A stretch of 64,000 bases of DNA from Muscardinus avellanarius (Eukaryota; Chordata; Mammalia; Rodentia; Gliridae), in NCBI GenBank assembly GCA_963383645.1, contig OY726560.1, positions 25,264,800-25,328,799 on the forward strand, read 5' to 3'. A program made the translations under genes and the position numbers. Shown here in pieces: positions 45,753 to 56,646 of this stretch. Below the pieces are notes generated by a model that did no database searches, had not been told where the DNA came from, and saw only the letters and a program-made list of their open reading frames with translations. Positions within the stretch are counted from its first letter, which is position 1, and the number at the start of each line of letters is the position of its first letter.

Positions 45753-46691
45753 CAAAATCCATTCCTCTAGAGTTGAGTACCATCTGCAAGGGTGAGCTGC
45801 TCACTGCTCTCACTTGACAGTTCATTTTTCTATCTCACCCTTGCCAAACTCATTCCCAAATTTCTCTGAAACTCAGATTTCCTTTTTTTAAATCTCCTTT
45901 GGAGAATGCACTGAAGAATGTTCATGAACACTACCTAATGTAAGAAATACTAGGAAGGTGGAGAATGCCTCCCCCAAATTTCGCTTTATCAGATGGTGAG
46001 GATGGAGGAGAATGAAAGGCTGCAATATGTAAACTCCCTTGACTCCGAGTGAGGAGTGAGATAACCTTTGTGGTACAATTCCTACTCCACGTTCTCTGTG
46101 GGATTGGCTGGAAGAAAACATCCCCCATCAGTACCTCTGCCTGGCTCCTTTCTGGTCACTTCCTTACAAATTTCTCCTAGAACACTTCTCCTTCAGCCAT
46201 TTGCACATGAATCCCCATCTGCTTCTTGAGAAAATAAACAAGGAAAGGACATGCTCTGAAATCATAGCACTTGCTTAAAAACCAATCCCTGCAAGGGTAG
46301 ATTCAATTTAATTCAACAAATGTTTGCTGAGGGTGACCCACTGGGATGAAGTCTTCATTCATTGAGCAGCTTCTTGAGGGCAGGGGTGAAGTCTCACTGA
46401 CCCTTTTCCATCAGTGATTGGCACAGTGCCAAGTTCAATATATATATTTTGAACATTGCTCTCTTACGGGGGCACAGTGATGATCTAGCCCTGAAAGGGA
46501 ATAAGCTCACACTTTTAATGGGTAATAAAGGCATTTACACAACTCGTTATAAACCCATTTTACATGCAGAGAGTACATAAAGATGATATGCAAAATACTA
46601 TCGAGGCATGGAGGATAAAATATATATTTTTAATTAGAACTAAAGCACAAACTGGGGAAGAGCTCATAGAATGGAATAAAAGATTTATTTG
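45753..46691. other. Unique DNA with MIR/L2-like traces
   Basis: 'gattcaatttaattcaacaa' with 'atgtttgctgagggtgac' (about 46300) and 'gagggcaggggtgaagtctc' (about 46377) are worn ancient-repeat phrases. No gene recognised. Confidence 0.45.
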
Positions 46692-46899
46692 ATTTTTTTT
46701 TTGTACTGGGAATTGAAACCAGGGGCATTCTACCTCCTAGCTATAACCCCCAGACCTACTGTTTATTCTTTATTTTGAAACAGTCTCACTAAGTTTTGGA
46801 AGGCCTCACTAAGTAGCCGAGGCTGGCCACAAAACATGCAATCCTCTTGTCTCAGCCTCCAAATGCTGAGATTACAAGCGTGTATCACAACTCTCGACT
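46692..46899 (-). mobile_element. B1-dID SINE, older subfamily, reverse
   Basis: T-run, 'gtactgggaattgaaaccag', 'cactaagtagccgaggctgg' and 'gtgtatcacaactctcgact'. Confidence 0.9.
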
Positions 46900-46969
46900 T
46901 TAATATAATTTTAATACAGGAAATAAATTATTATTATTTATAGTGGCTATTAAATATTATATACTGGAC

Positions 46970-47120
46970 CCTGTGCTGAGTTCTTCACATACATTACTTT
47001 ATTTAATATTTGCATAATATTGATGGTGAAAAGATTATTATTAACTATATTTTACAAAAGAGGTCTTCATACACCGAGTAATGCCTAAGTTTTTCCACTT
47101 AGGAAGTAGTAGACCCCGGG
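46970..47120 (-). repeat. MIR-like SINE fossil, reverse
   Basis: 'ctgtgctgagttcttcacat' , 'tatattttacaaaagaggtc' and 'agtagaccccgggtttat' follow the reversed MIR (caggcactgtgctaagcgct ... cattttacagatgaggaaac ... cagggtttgaac). Confidence 0.6.
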
Positions 47121-47871
47121 TTTATTTCTATTTCTTTCCAGAAGGATATTGTAAGAAGGGAGAATAGAATGAATACAGGTAGAAGACTGGAAAAGAAGTC
47201 TAATCAGGATTTCAGTGGATACTATAAGGAAATGCCAGAAAAGAAAAATGAATGAGATACAGCAGGCTTGGAATACTAAGCTATGAAGCTGAACTTTATT
47301 CTAAAAATCATAAGGATCATCCAAATAAGATTCATTAAAAACTTGAATATCTGTGTCTTATGGAGATTGCCCCAAAAGAAGGATAGAAAAAGAATGAACA
47401 ACTTTAGCCCTTTGAAGGAATGTGGATACAACAATCAATTTAAATGTGTGTATATTCCTCACTGTTTTTTTTTTTTTTGGCCTAGATTTCAATAGTTCCA
47501 ATGGTTTTTAAAATTATAAATGATTTTGTTAAGAACTTTGATTTCCCACATCTTAGCCATGGTGACCATTTTATTTGACTGTTCTACTTTTTCCTTGTCC
47601 TCTTTTGAAAGCAGTATATGGAACCTACTCATTTATTTTAATAAATGATCTAAAGCTCTTTTGAAAAGTGGTAAATGAGTAATACATTTCCTAACACTGA
47701 AAAAAAAATTTACAGATCTTCTTCCTCTATGTTCATGGACACCTCACTACCAACAGTCCAACAAATGTCCCTGGTTTCAGATCTCATTCTAGCCCAACTC
47801 CACCAAACTTCTCTGCAACTCTGGCTCTCTTTCCTTTTACGTATCCTTTCTACCTTTTAAAACTAGGGTTT
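47121..47871. other. Unique intergenic DNA
   Basis: A worn ancient-repeat stretch is likely at about 47220-47345. No gene recognised. Confidence 0.4.
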
Positions 47872-48273
47872 TCCTGTTGGTGGGAGTACAAACTAGTTCA
47901 GGCACTATGGAGATCAGTGTGGAGACTCCTTAGAAAACTGGGAATGGATCCACCATACGATCTGGCTATACCACTCCTGGGTATCTTTCCAAAAGGGTTG
48001 AAATCAGAGAACTACAGTAACATATGCATACCCATGTTCATAGCAGCACAATTCATAATAGCCAAAATATGGAACCAACCTAGGTCTCCATCAACAGCTG
48101 AATGGATTGCAAAATTATGGGAATTACACACAATGGAATTATACTCAGCTATAAAAAAGAACAAAATCATGTCATTTGCAAGAAGATGGAAAGACCTGGA
48201 GAACATTATTTTAAGTAAGATTAGCCAAGCACAGAAGAAGGGACATATGTTTTCTCTGATATGCCCAAACTAG
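47872..48273 (+). pseudogene. L1 ORF2 C-terminal remnant
   Basis: Begins at 'tgttggtgggagtacaaact'. From 47917 a frame stays open for 118 codons to the natural ORF2 stop. It carries AIPLLGIFPKG, IAKIWNQ, LWELHTMELYSAIK and the terminal FSLICPN block, matching the mammalian L1 ORF2 C-terminus. The copy is 5'-truncated: endonuclease and RT domains are missing. The open frame reflects youth, not function. Confidence 0.92.
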
Positions 48274-48512
48274 GGAGTTTTAGGTATACCAGAGGTACTT
48301 CAGACAATGGAAGAGAAAGCTCATCAAAGCTAGAATGGAAGGATAGGAGAGGAAGAAGGCTAAGGTTGATTAATAAAGGAGCTACACCAGAATGTGTGTA
48401 AAAATATAAATATAGTATGGTAGACCTGGACACTCATTTTTGAGAGGGGGGATGGGGAGGAGGGAGGGTAGCAAGCACAGTCTGAATGTATGCCATTTTC
48501 AATATGTTCCAA
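48274..48512 (+). mobile_element. L1 3' UTR, first lineage
   Basis: 'ggtataccagaggtacttca', 'gctacaccagaatgtgtgta', a G-rich run at about 48446-48470 and 'gtatgccattttcaatatgt'. It ends in an A-rich stretch abutting a second L1 end. Confidence 0.85.
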
Positions 48513-48836
48513 ACACACAAAAAGAAGAAATCAGATGATTTCCCGAATATGCAAAAGCTAAGGAGAAATGAGAAACAGGAGAAACTCTAGATGAAGAAGG
48601 AGATCTTATAGAGGAGCAAATAAGGTGACCTGAGGGGATGGGAGGGGGAAGAAGGTTACTCTCTAAAGCACATGATGCACTTAAACATATCAAAGTCAAT
48701 CGCTAGCCAAGCATGGGAAGGAGGGAAGGGGAGGGAATGGGGTGGTGATTGGGTAGGGGCTGATTGGGTGGTATGTGCATGTATGTCTACACAAGTCTTG
48801 TATCCCATTAAGATGTATAAATACAATGTACCAATA

Positions 48837-48870
<34 letters not shown>
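48513..48870 (+). mobile_element. L1 3' UTR, second lineage
   Basis: 'cagatgatttcccgaatatg', 'catatcaaagtcaatcgcta', a G-rich run at 48715-48742, 'cccattaagatgtataaata' and an (AAAT)n tail to about 48870. It shares no clear similarity with the first-lineage 3' UTR directly upstream. Confidence 0.85.
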
Positions 48871-48872
<2 letters not shown>

Positions 48873-49192
48873 AAAACTAGTGTTTTCTGAGCCAGCACCT
48901 CTCAATCACTTCTAAAGTAGAGATAACTCCTTTTACTTGGCTCTTTCTAACTTTCCTCTCCATTCATTGGGTCTTGACAGTTGTAGAGATCTACTTTTAC
49001 ATCCAGGCAAACTGCTTGTGAGATTCACATGACAGTGGTTGAAAGGATGGGCAACCCAGTAACCTTTATTTTTCCCCTTTACTTTGTTCCTTGTTCAGGC
49101 CTTGCCATAGACACAAACACTTAGGGCCACCAAATTCTTGAATTGTTAGTTTCAAAAATTAAATGTATACTGCCAATTTAAAATTAACTAAG
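48871..49192. other. Unique intergenic DNA
   Basis: No repeat or gene recognised. Confidence 0.4.
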
Positions 49193-49345
49193 AGTCAGTT
49201 GTTGTGCCACATACTTGTAATCCTAGTACTTGGGGGACAGAGACAGGAAGATCACAGGTTTGGGGCTAGCCACAGCAATTTGGCAAGACTCTTAGCAATT
49301 TCCCAAGATGCTGTTTCAAAATTAAAATGGGGTGGGGGGTGATGA
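49193..49345 (+). mobile_element. B1-dID SINE, left half, split by another SINE
   Basis: 'gttgtgccacatacttgtaa' to 'aaaatggggtggggggtgat'. The ID half starts and is then broken. The rest appears at 49554-49587. Confidence 0.8.
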
Positions 49346-49553
49346 ACCTGGCGTGGTGGCTCACGCTTGTAATCCCAGCATTCGGGAGGCTGAGACCAGA
49401 GAATCCTGGTTTGTGGACAGCCTCAGCTACTTAGTGAGGCGCTCTGCAACTCAGTGAGACCCGGTTTCAAAATAAAGAATAAAAAAAATATGGCAGGGGG
49501 TGTAGCTCAGAGGTCAAATGCCCCTGGGTTCCATCCCCAGACCCTCAAAAAAA
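49346..49553 (+). mobile_element. B1-dID SINE inserted in the older SINE
   Basis: Complete dimer from 'cctggcgtggtggctcacgc' to 'gggttccatccccag' and an A-run. Similar flanks (aaaatggggtgggg before, aaaatgggggagggg after) look like an imperfect target-site duplication. Confidence 0.88.
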
Positions 49554-49587
49554 TGGGGGAGGGGTGAAGATGTACCTCTGAGGTAGA
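49554..49587 (+). mobile_element. Remainder of the split SINE's ID half
   Basis: 'ggtgaagatgtacctctgag' followed by gtagaaaaa is the A-box region of the older copy. It is cut off where an L1 3' segment begins, so the B-box region is missing. Confidence 0.75.
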
Positions 49588-49930
49588 AAAAATGGGAATG
49601 AATCCATCATATCATCTGGCTATACCATTCCTGGGTATCTTTCCAAAGGGATTGAAATCAGGGAACTACAGTAACATATGCATACCCATGTTCATAGCAG
49701 CACAATTTTCAATAGCCAAAATATGGAATAAACCCAGTTCTCCATCAACAGATGAATGTATTGCAAAATTATGGGAAATACACACAATGAAATTCTACTC
49801 AGCAATAAAGAAGAACAAAATCATGTGATAACCAAGAAGTTGGAAAGACCTGGAGAACGTAATGTTAAGTGAGATCAGCCAAAAACAGAAAGAGAAGGGA
49901 CATATGTTTTCTCTAATATGCCCAAGCTAG
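49588..49930 (+). pseudogene. L1 ORF2 C-terminal remnant with premature stop
   Basis: The frame from 49592 holds AIPFLGIFPKG, IAKIWNK and LWEIHTMKFYSAIK, then meets a stop at about 49828, some 100 bases before the natural end ('atgcccaagctag' at about 49917-49930). Confidence 0.9.
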
Positions 49931-50240
49931 GAGTACTAGGGATACCAGAGGGACTCCAGATAATGGAGGGGAAACCTCAGCAAAGCCAGGAAGGAGGGGT
50001 GGGGGAAGAAGAAGGCTGAGTGAGGTTAATTAATGGAAAAACTACCTTTGAATATGTGTATACATGTGAATATAAAATAGTTAACAGGGACACTCAGAAT
50101 TGGGAGGGAGGGAAAAGAGGAAGTGGGCTGAGGGGCACCAAGTACTGTGTGAATATATTGCCATTATCACCATGATCCACATTACGATGTGAGACTAAAG
50201 TGCTCCAATAAAAAAAAAATAAAGACAATAAAAATAAATT
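49931..50240 (+). mobile_element. L1 3' UTR, first lineage, with tail
   Basis: 'ggataccagagggactccag', 'actacctttgaatatgtgta', a G-rich run near 50100, 'actgtgtgaatatattgcca' and an AAAAT-rich tail to about 50240. Confidence 0.88.
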
Positions 50241-51372
50241 AAAAAAACCCCAAGACTTAACATATGCCACCAGGACCTCCGAAGAAGTTTCTGCTTTCTT
50301 TTCTCATGTATGGAATGACTTGCTGCACTTCAGGTGGTCATTAGATTGTCATTGACCAAAGAAGACTTAGTTTTTTCTCTGATGGGAAGACATAAAGAAC
50401 TGGTGCAGAGGCCACAGCTCTTCACATTTGTGTGATGAGCAGGACCACAGAGAGAGGCTTCATTCATTTTCTGTGTGTTGTGCTGTTGAACCAGACACCT
50501 GATCCTTCTGTCATGTAGTAAATCCTGAAAATTACTGTTTGCTGAAATGTGTCATTGCTTCAAGTTATGCAGAGACATAAGACAGCTTCCTGTGTCTGGA
50601 GTATTTCTAATTACAAGACAGAGAATCTGGCTGTGTTTGATTTCAAGTCCATCCAGTCACATTTCCAACCTGTGGAATTTTTTTAATTAGTCACTTTAGT
50701 ATATTGACCTGACTTTAAGAGTCAGGAAAATAAAAAAGATAACAATGGCCACTTATTTCTCATATGGAGGAATCGAGTTTGTTAATTTAAATGATGTGTT
50801 TCAGGCTATAGAAGAAAATAGGAAAAGAACTTGGAAGAAAATATGGATTAGAAAAATGCTAAAAGATTTATTTTTTCTTGTTATATCTGTTGTTTTACAG
50901 CTAATTCAGCCTTAAAAATAATTTTGATGATTTAAACAACTCTTCTTTGACTGAATTGACCTAACTGTAATCAACATAGTTATTTTCATAGCAGATCAAA
51001 ATGAACAAAACTTTCTATTTGGTATTTTTTGTGGCTAGCACAGTCTATTGTTAATATGACTGTTTTATTTTGATCACATTCCCAGGTTTACTAGTAGTAT
51101 TGTTAAAATGTGGGACACTTAGTTGAATTTAAATTTCACATAGCCATGAATAAATATTAATATAAAAACATACTCCCAGTTTCATGGGAGATCTACTTAA
51201 AATTATTCATTCTTATCCAAAATTTAAATTTAATTGACTTTTTTATTTTTCTTTGCTAAACATGATGACCGTGTATACCATGAGAGTTCTAATTTTAAGT
51301 CATTTTTTTATAAGTAGGTAGGCCTGGGAATTGAACAAAATTTTGTTATTTTCAATAAATCCAGTGCCATAA

Positions 51373-51373
<1 letters not shown>

Positions 51374-51414
<41 letters not shown>
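51374..51414. repeat. (AT)n microsatellite
   Basis: 41 bases of uninterrupted AT within AT-rich unique DNA. Confidence 0.97.
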
Positions 51415-51418
<4 letters not shown>

Positions 51419-53461
51419 CATTTATACAAGTAAATGAACAGATTAAGGAAAAATCAAGTTTAGACAATGTATTTCATTTTGTGATTTTGTTAATAAAGGC
51501 TTCTTTTAAAATATTTGGTAATGACATATTTATCTACTGTGTTCTCTATCAGTCTGTGAAATAAAATGAGAGAGTATAGCTAAGAGTACAGCACTAAGAT
51601 CTTAGTTCTTATCTCCTTTTTATAGAGGCATTGTCTACTAACGAGTGGGTCAAAACAAATCAAAGGCTAGTTTGTAGGTCTTGGGATAGGGAATAACAAT
51701 ACTTAAGAAGCTGTACCTGAGGAGCTTCATGCACATCTGGGACTGCTTTATCTGGTGAGATCTTCCTCTATTGTCAGTGAGATATTGCTTATCCCTCTTT
51801 CCCAGCCAGTCCCATCATTTTAATAAAATCATGTAACAATTTGGTTTTAATGCCAAATTTTTCACTGATATGCATCAATCAAAACTTGATAAATATTATT
51901 CTATGTTAAGCCAAGTAGCATACTATGATCATATCTTTTATCTTGAAAGGAGTTCATAATTGCTTCCTTTTAAATTTGCTTAATTCATTTTTGACATCCA
52001 ACAAAATCTTTCTACATACTCCAATAAATCAGTTAAATGCTTCTCAGTACAAGTCTTCACAATTTATATGTTGTGTATGTGTGTGTTTCTGGAAGATATA
52101 TTTTTTCCAGTACTGGCATTGCACAAGAAAGGTAAATGACCAGGAGAAATATAGCCCAGGACTGGGACAATATTTACTGGGAGAACCTTTATAAACAAAA
52201 GGCAGAAGCAGATATATCTCCTTTGTTAGCCATTACCTTCCTAGATAGTGCACCAAGACGTACTGGAGCCAGCTGTCAGACTTACAGAGAGGTTACAGTG
52301 CTTACATGACACATAACTGAGGTAAGCACCAGCTGCTCCCCTATTATGACCAGATATGAAGGTCCAAGACTTGTGGATGTAGTTTTGTGACATAGAGAAC
52401 TTGCTGCTTTCAGAGGCTACCTCTTAGAGCCCACTAGACCATTGCCAATTTTCATGGAACAAGTTTAGGTACACAAGTGCTACTGTTCCCCGAGATGCCA
52501 ACGACCTCACTTGGATACCAGCCACAAGGAATCTGTCTTGGACAATTCAATCTTTATACCGGCCTTTGAGACTTTTTCTCCAATGTGAAGTGGTTGTGTT
52601 CAGCACTGCTGACTCCTGAGAACTAACTTCTGACATGTATCAACTTATCTACTCTCAGGGGTTGGGCTCACTGTTTCCTGGGTCCCATGTTCTTCTCTTT
52701 CTTGAATAACTTTCTCATTTTGGTAGAATATGTTTTTTAGTGACTGCTACCCAAATAAAACTTTACATGAAAAACATTCTTTTGATCCTTTGCACATTTA
52801 AATTTGGCATTTTTCTACCTTTGCCTGACTGGTTGACTAAAGCATTTTAGATTGTACTGCATCTCATTATAGGTTTTTTAATGCATTGCTATATTCTCTT
52901 TTATGATACTATCTTTGAAAAGGCTGATAGCTGTCTGATTTCTTTGTGTAAGTGAGCAGATTTTGTCCCTACAATGTTTAAGATATTTAGCTATCTACTT
53001 AGCTATCTATATTTTGTTTATGATACTCAAAGACTTTACAATGATGTGCCTTTGTTTGTCTAATTTATTAGTCTTAATGATTAAGGGTTATATCATTCAA
53101 TTCCAAAGACTTTTCTCATACTTTCACTTTTAAATTTCTCTCTCTTCATTACCAACAGATCTGCTCTCATTTGAGTTCCTAATGCTTGCATATTATATTT
53201 TCTGGATGGAACTTCTAATTTACTTATTTTCACTTGTCCACTTTCTGTTGCATTTTTCTACTTTTGAGAGAGATTTTATTTAATATTCAATCGCATTTTT
53301 AATTGCTAATTTTGGTTATTACATTTTTTAAGTTTCAAGTATAAATTTATTTTTTATACACTGTCTCCTTTGTATGCCCTAATATTCTTATTTTCTCAGT
53401 ACATATTGTGTTATTTTTCTCTTAAAGATCATTAATTATATAATCCTTCAATTTTTTTGCT

Positions 53462-53463
<2 letters not shown>

Positions 53464-53514
<51 letters not shown>
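53464..53514. repeat. (AT)n microsatellite
   Basis: 51 bases of uninterrupted AT. Confidence 0.97.
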
Positions 53515-53520
<6 letters not shown>

Positions 53521-53922
53521 TGTTTTTGGCTCCCTATATTATCTGTGTTTTTTGAGGGCCTGGGTTTTATGTTATTTGTCTTGGTGTTTGTGATAGAGAC
53601 TTTCTCAAATACCTAATCATCCTTGACTACCTTCATATCTGAAATTGGGCCCTTAATAACTAAACACACACATGTGGGCTTGTAGAGTAGATACATAGCA
53701 GCTTTTCTGATGGTTATTTCTCTCTGGGGTAGTTTATGTAAAAAGAAAAGATTCTGCAGTCTTTTGTCTGAAGGGCGTGTGTCATTGCTGTGTTTCTGAA
53801 GCTGAGGTCTTTCACTAAATACTTTCAGTAAGAATTTAACTCTTATTTTCAGTACTGAATTTAAATGAGAGCCCCGTTCTTGGGCTAATGAGGCTAGAGC
53901 CTCTCTGTTCAATTTCTCTATA

Positions 53923-54106
53923 ATGGTGGTTTTCAAACCTTAAAATGCATCAGGCTCACCTGGAAGATTGGCCCAAACACAGATGACTGTGTCTCACCTC
54001 CAAAACTTGGGGCTCAGTAGGTCCAGAAGGTGGGCCAGATAATATGCACTCCCAAAGGTTTCCCAGATCTAGGGTCCGGGGACCACAGTTTAAGAACCAC
54101 TGGCCT
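53923..54106 (+). mobile_element. MER5A-like hAT-Charlie element
   Basis: 'ggtggttttcaaaccttaaa', 'gcatcaggctcacctggaag', 'gctcagtaggtccagaaggt' and 'aagaaccactgg' match the MER5A consensus along its length. The ends (gtggttttcaaac and gtttaagaaccac) are near inverted repeats. Confidence 0.88.
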
Positions 54107-54957
54107 GGAGCACAGTCTTATGGCTTTATATGAGTCTTGGGGAGGAGGGAGAGTGAAGCGACTCAAACTCCATGGGTCAGTGGTCTAATCTGTAACATTT
54201 CGAACAACCCCTATTCCATCACCTCAAACTTTCCTCCTGATTTTTATGTGTCTAAGTATAGACACTTTGTGGAATTAATTATTAGTAAATAAAAAATTTT
54301 TTGTACATACCTTCTCTTCTTTCCAACCCTCTCTGTAAAAAGTCTTGGTTGATTTCTATCTTATATTTGAACCATTTACCATCCTCCCTCCCCACCCCTG
54401 TCCCTCTTTATATTACAAGGAGAAGGATTACAAATGGCCTAATTTTTATTGATGGCAAAGTCTGTCTTTTCATTTTATTTGGTGGTGCTGCTTTGAGGAT
54501 AAAAAGGAGACAAATTCTACATGAATCATTTGAAGGAGGTATTTTGAGTAGAATAACAAGAAGTATTTTTACTCCCATCATTTTAAAACAGATGGACAAA
54601 TTCGTAATGTCTTGATTCTTACTAGTTTTGCTTATACAGGGTATTTTATGTGAGAACTATGTTTCATTGGAGTAGTGTCATTTGAAATCTGAAAACCCAT
54701 AGCATGTAGTAACTTCATTGATTAGAAGAGCCAATTGACCAGAACAATACATGTACAATTGTACAAGAAGTAGTTTGTACTAAAGGACTTACATTCTCTA
54801 CTGAAAATTATAGCTGAAATAATGATATGCTTTTCTGTTTTCTTATATCAAGTTTTATTTTATTTGTTCTAAAATGTTTCTTTGGTTAATTCTCATTAAT
54901 TCAAAGAAATGCAAAATTCTCATTAATTCAAAGAAATGCAAAATGCTCTCTTAGATA
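54107..54957. other. Unique DNA with a 27-bp tandem duplication
   Basis: No gene recognised. A perfect 27-bp unit is repeated twice at 54889-54942. Confidence 0.5.
54889..54942. repeat. Perfect 27-bp tandem duplication
   Basis: The unit beginning 'attctcattaattcaaaga' is present twice in a row, at 54889-54915 and 54916-54942, with no differences. Confidence 0.97.
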
Positions 54958-55150
54958 TTGAGAGCTATATTATCCACTGCGGTTGCCATTAGCCATGTAT
55001 GACTATTTATGTTTCAATTACTGGAAATTGAAGTTGAGTTACTCAGTCACACTAACCTCATTTTTGTTAGTCACACATGGTTAGTGGCTATGATAATGAG
55101 AAGACAGATATAAGAACTTTCCATCATCGTAGAAAGTTCAATTGTATGCA
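54958..55150 (+). mobile_element. Old hAT-type (MER-class) DNA transposon fossil
   Basis: 'ttgccattagccatgtatga' , 'gttgagttactcagtcacac', 'cacatggttagtggctatga' and 'tttccatcatcgtagaaagt' follow a common mammalian MER-class DNA element (gccactagccacatgtggct ... ttccatcatcgcagaaagtt). I do not name the subfamily. Confidence 0.75.
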
Positions 55151-56422
55151 AGTATAAAGTCTCCTTTTTATACATAAGAAATAAAAAGAAGGAAAAAAAT
55201 AAAAGAATGACTAACCTGGAATGAAGATATCTTTGTCAGTTATATACATTTTACTCAAAAACTTTAGAAAATATTATTGTCTTCAATATATTTCCCCAGT
55301 GGTCAAACACAGTCCTAGCTTGGTAATGGTAATGTGAGAGATGGAAATGATTTATGCCAAAAAGCTGGATGAATTTGTATTAAATTATTTGCATGCTGTT
55401 AAGGTGGAGTTATGCTCCTGGGACCCCAGGCTAACCTTCCACTGCTGCCCACCCTACCCATTTCCCTCTCTGGTTATTGTCAGGAGGAGGCTTGTTGGAA
55501 AGCTGAGCCACTGCAGGTGTGCTTCGTCAACTAAGACAGACCTTCTCAGATCAACACGGTGTGTGGCTTATGTGCAAAGTGTCTGCTTTCGGTTGGGGAG
55601 TGTGTGTAACAAGTCTAAACGGCTGGTTCCAATGCAGAGCCTCACAGTGTATGTTTGTTGACCTTCAGATCCCGATTTAATTGTTTATTGATCAAATAAA
55701 CATTAGAGGCAATTTATTGGGTCCCAATGGGGAGCTGTTATCCCAGCCAAAGAGTGATAAATATATTTGTATTCCTGTGGCTAATTTTTAAATGTTACAA
55801 AAAATCTACTTAAACTTGCCAATGAAAATGAAACATTTCTAATAATTACTACCTTGTAAACAGTATGCACATGGAAACAATCTTCCCTATTTTAATATCA
55901 TTAACATTCTTTGGAAATCAATAGGGAGGAAACATAGAAAAACATATAGACAGATAGATGGATGGTACATAGAAGTATTGATTTAGGCACCAGATACTTA
56001 GTTATATTGTTTTCTTAATTTTATTAATCACAACAATTAATGGCATTTAAGTATCAGATACTTAAATTTTTCTCTTTCAGTTGTTGAGAAAGATAAGCCC
56101 AGAATATTTTCCCTAAAATAGCTGGCAGCTGTTTTTCCTTTTTAAAATTATGTAAAAACAGCCTGGGTGCCTAATTTGAGTTTGGTGTAAAATTCATCAT
56201 TTCTATCTAGAACTGTGAATACCTGGTCTTAGCTTAAGGCTAGATTAGGTGTTACTCTGACCAGTCCTTGGAAATGATGGAAACAGGACTGCTGCTGCAC
56301 ATGTCTAAAGAGGTTTTTCCTCCTTCCTCATCTTACTTTTTTGTAGATACTCTTTTCAGCAAATGGGATGATCAAGCTGCTAAGATTTAGATGGGAAAGA
56401 AGCAATTCAGAAAAGCTTATTC
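55151..56422. other. Unique DNA, possible conserved noncoding element at 55340-55810
   Basis: No repeat recognised. The 55340-55810 stretch has an octamer word (ATTTGCAT, 55387-55394) and a pair of inverted forkhead-type cores (55682-55702). Function is an inference. Confidence 0.4.
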
Positions 56423-56440
56423 AAAATTAACTGGAATTTT

Positions 56441-56628
56441 GCCGGGCGTGGTGGCGCACGCTTGTAATCCCCGCGCTTGGGAGGCAGAGACAGGAGGATC
56501 GCTCAGGTTCGAAGCCAGCCGCGCATGCTGGCTTAGGAGACCCTGTTTCCAAATAAAAATGTAAAAATAGGTCTGGGAGTGTAGCCCCGAGGTAGAAGGG
56601 CTTCCAGGAACCCCAGTACCACAAAAAA
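56441..56628 (+). mobile_element. B1-dID SINE, young subfamily, perfect target-site duplication
   Basis: 'gccgggcgtggtggcgcacg' to 'ccccagtaccac' and an A-run. The word aaaattaactggaatttt is repeated exactly at 56423-56440 and 56629-56646. It retains nearly all expected CpGs and is, with 28832, the best-kept copy in the window. Confidence 0.96.
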
Positions 56629-56646
56629 AAAATTAACTGGAATTTT

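Larger units (their letters stand above)
50241..53922. other. Unique AT-rich intergenic DNA
   Basis: No gene recognised. Holds (AT)n arrays at 51374-51414 and 53464-53514. The part 52600-53600 may be a very old L1-derived stretch, but I could not align it to a conserved L1 domain. Confidence 0.4.

Noticed and set aside
47917..48273. 118-codon clean open frame
   Set aside because: It is the C-terminus of L1 ORF2 in a 5'-truncated copy, not a host gene.
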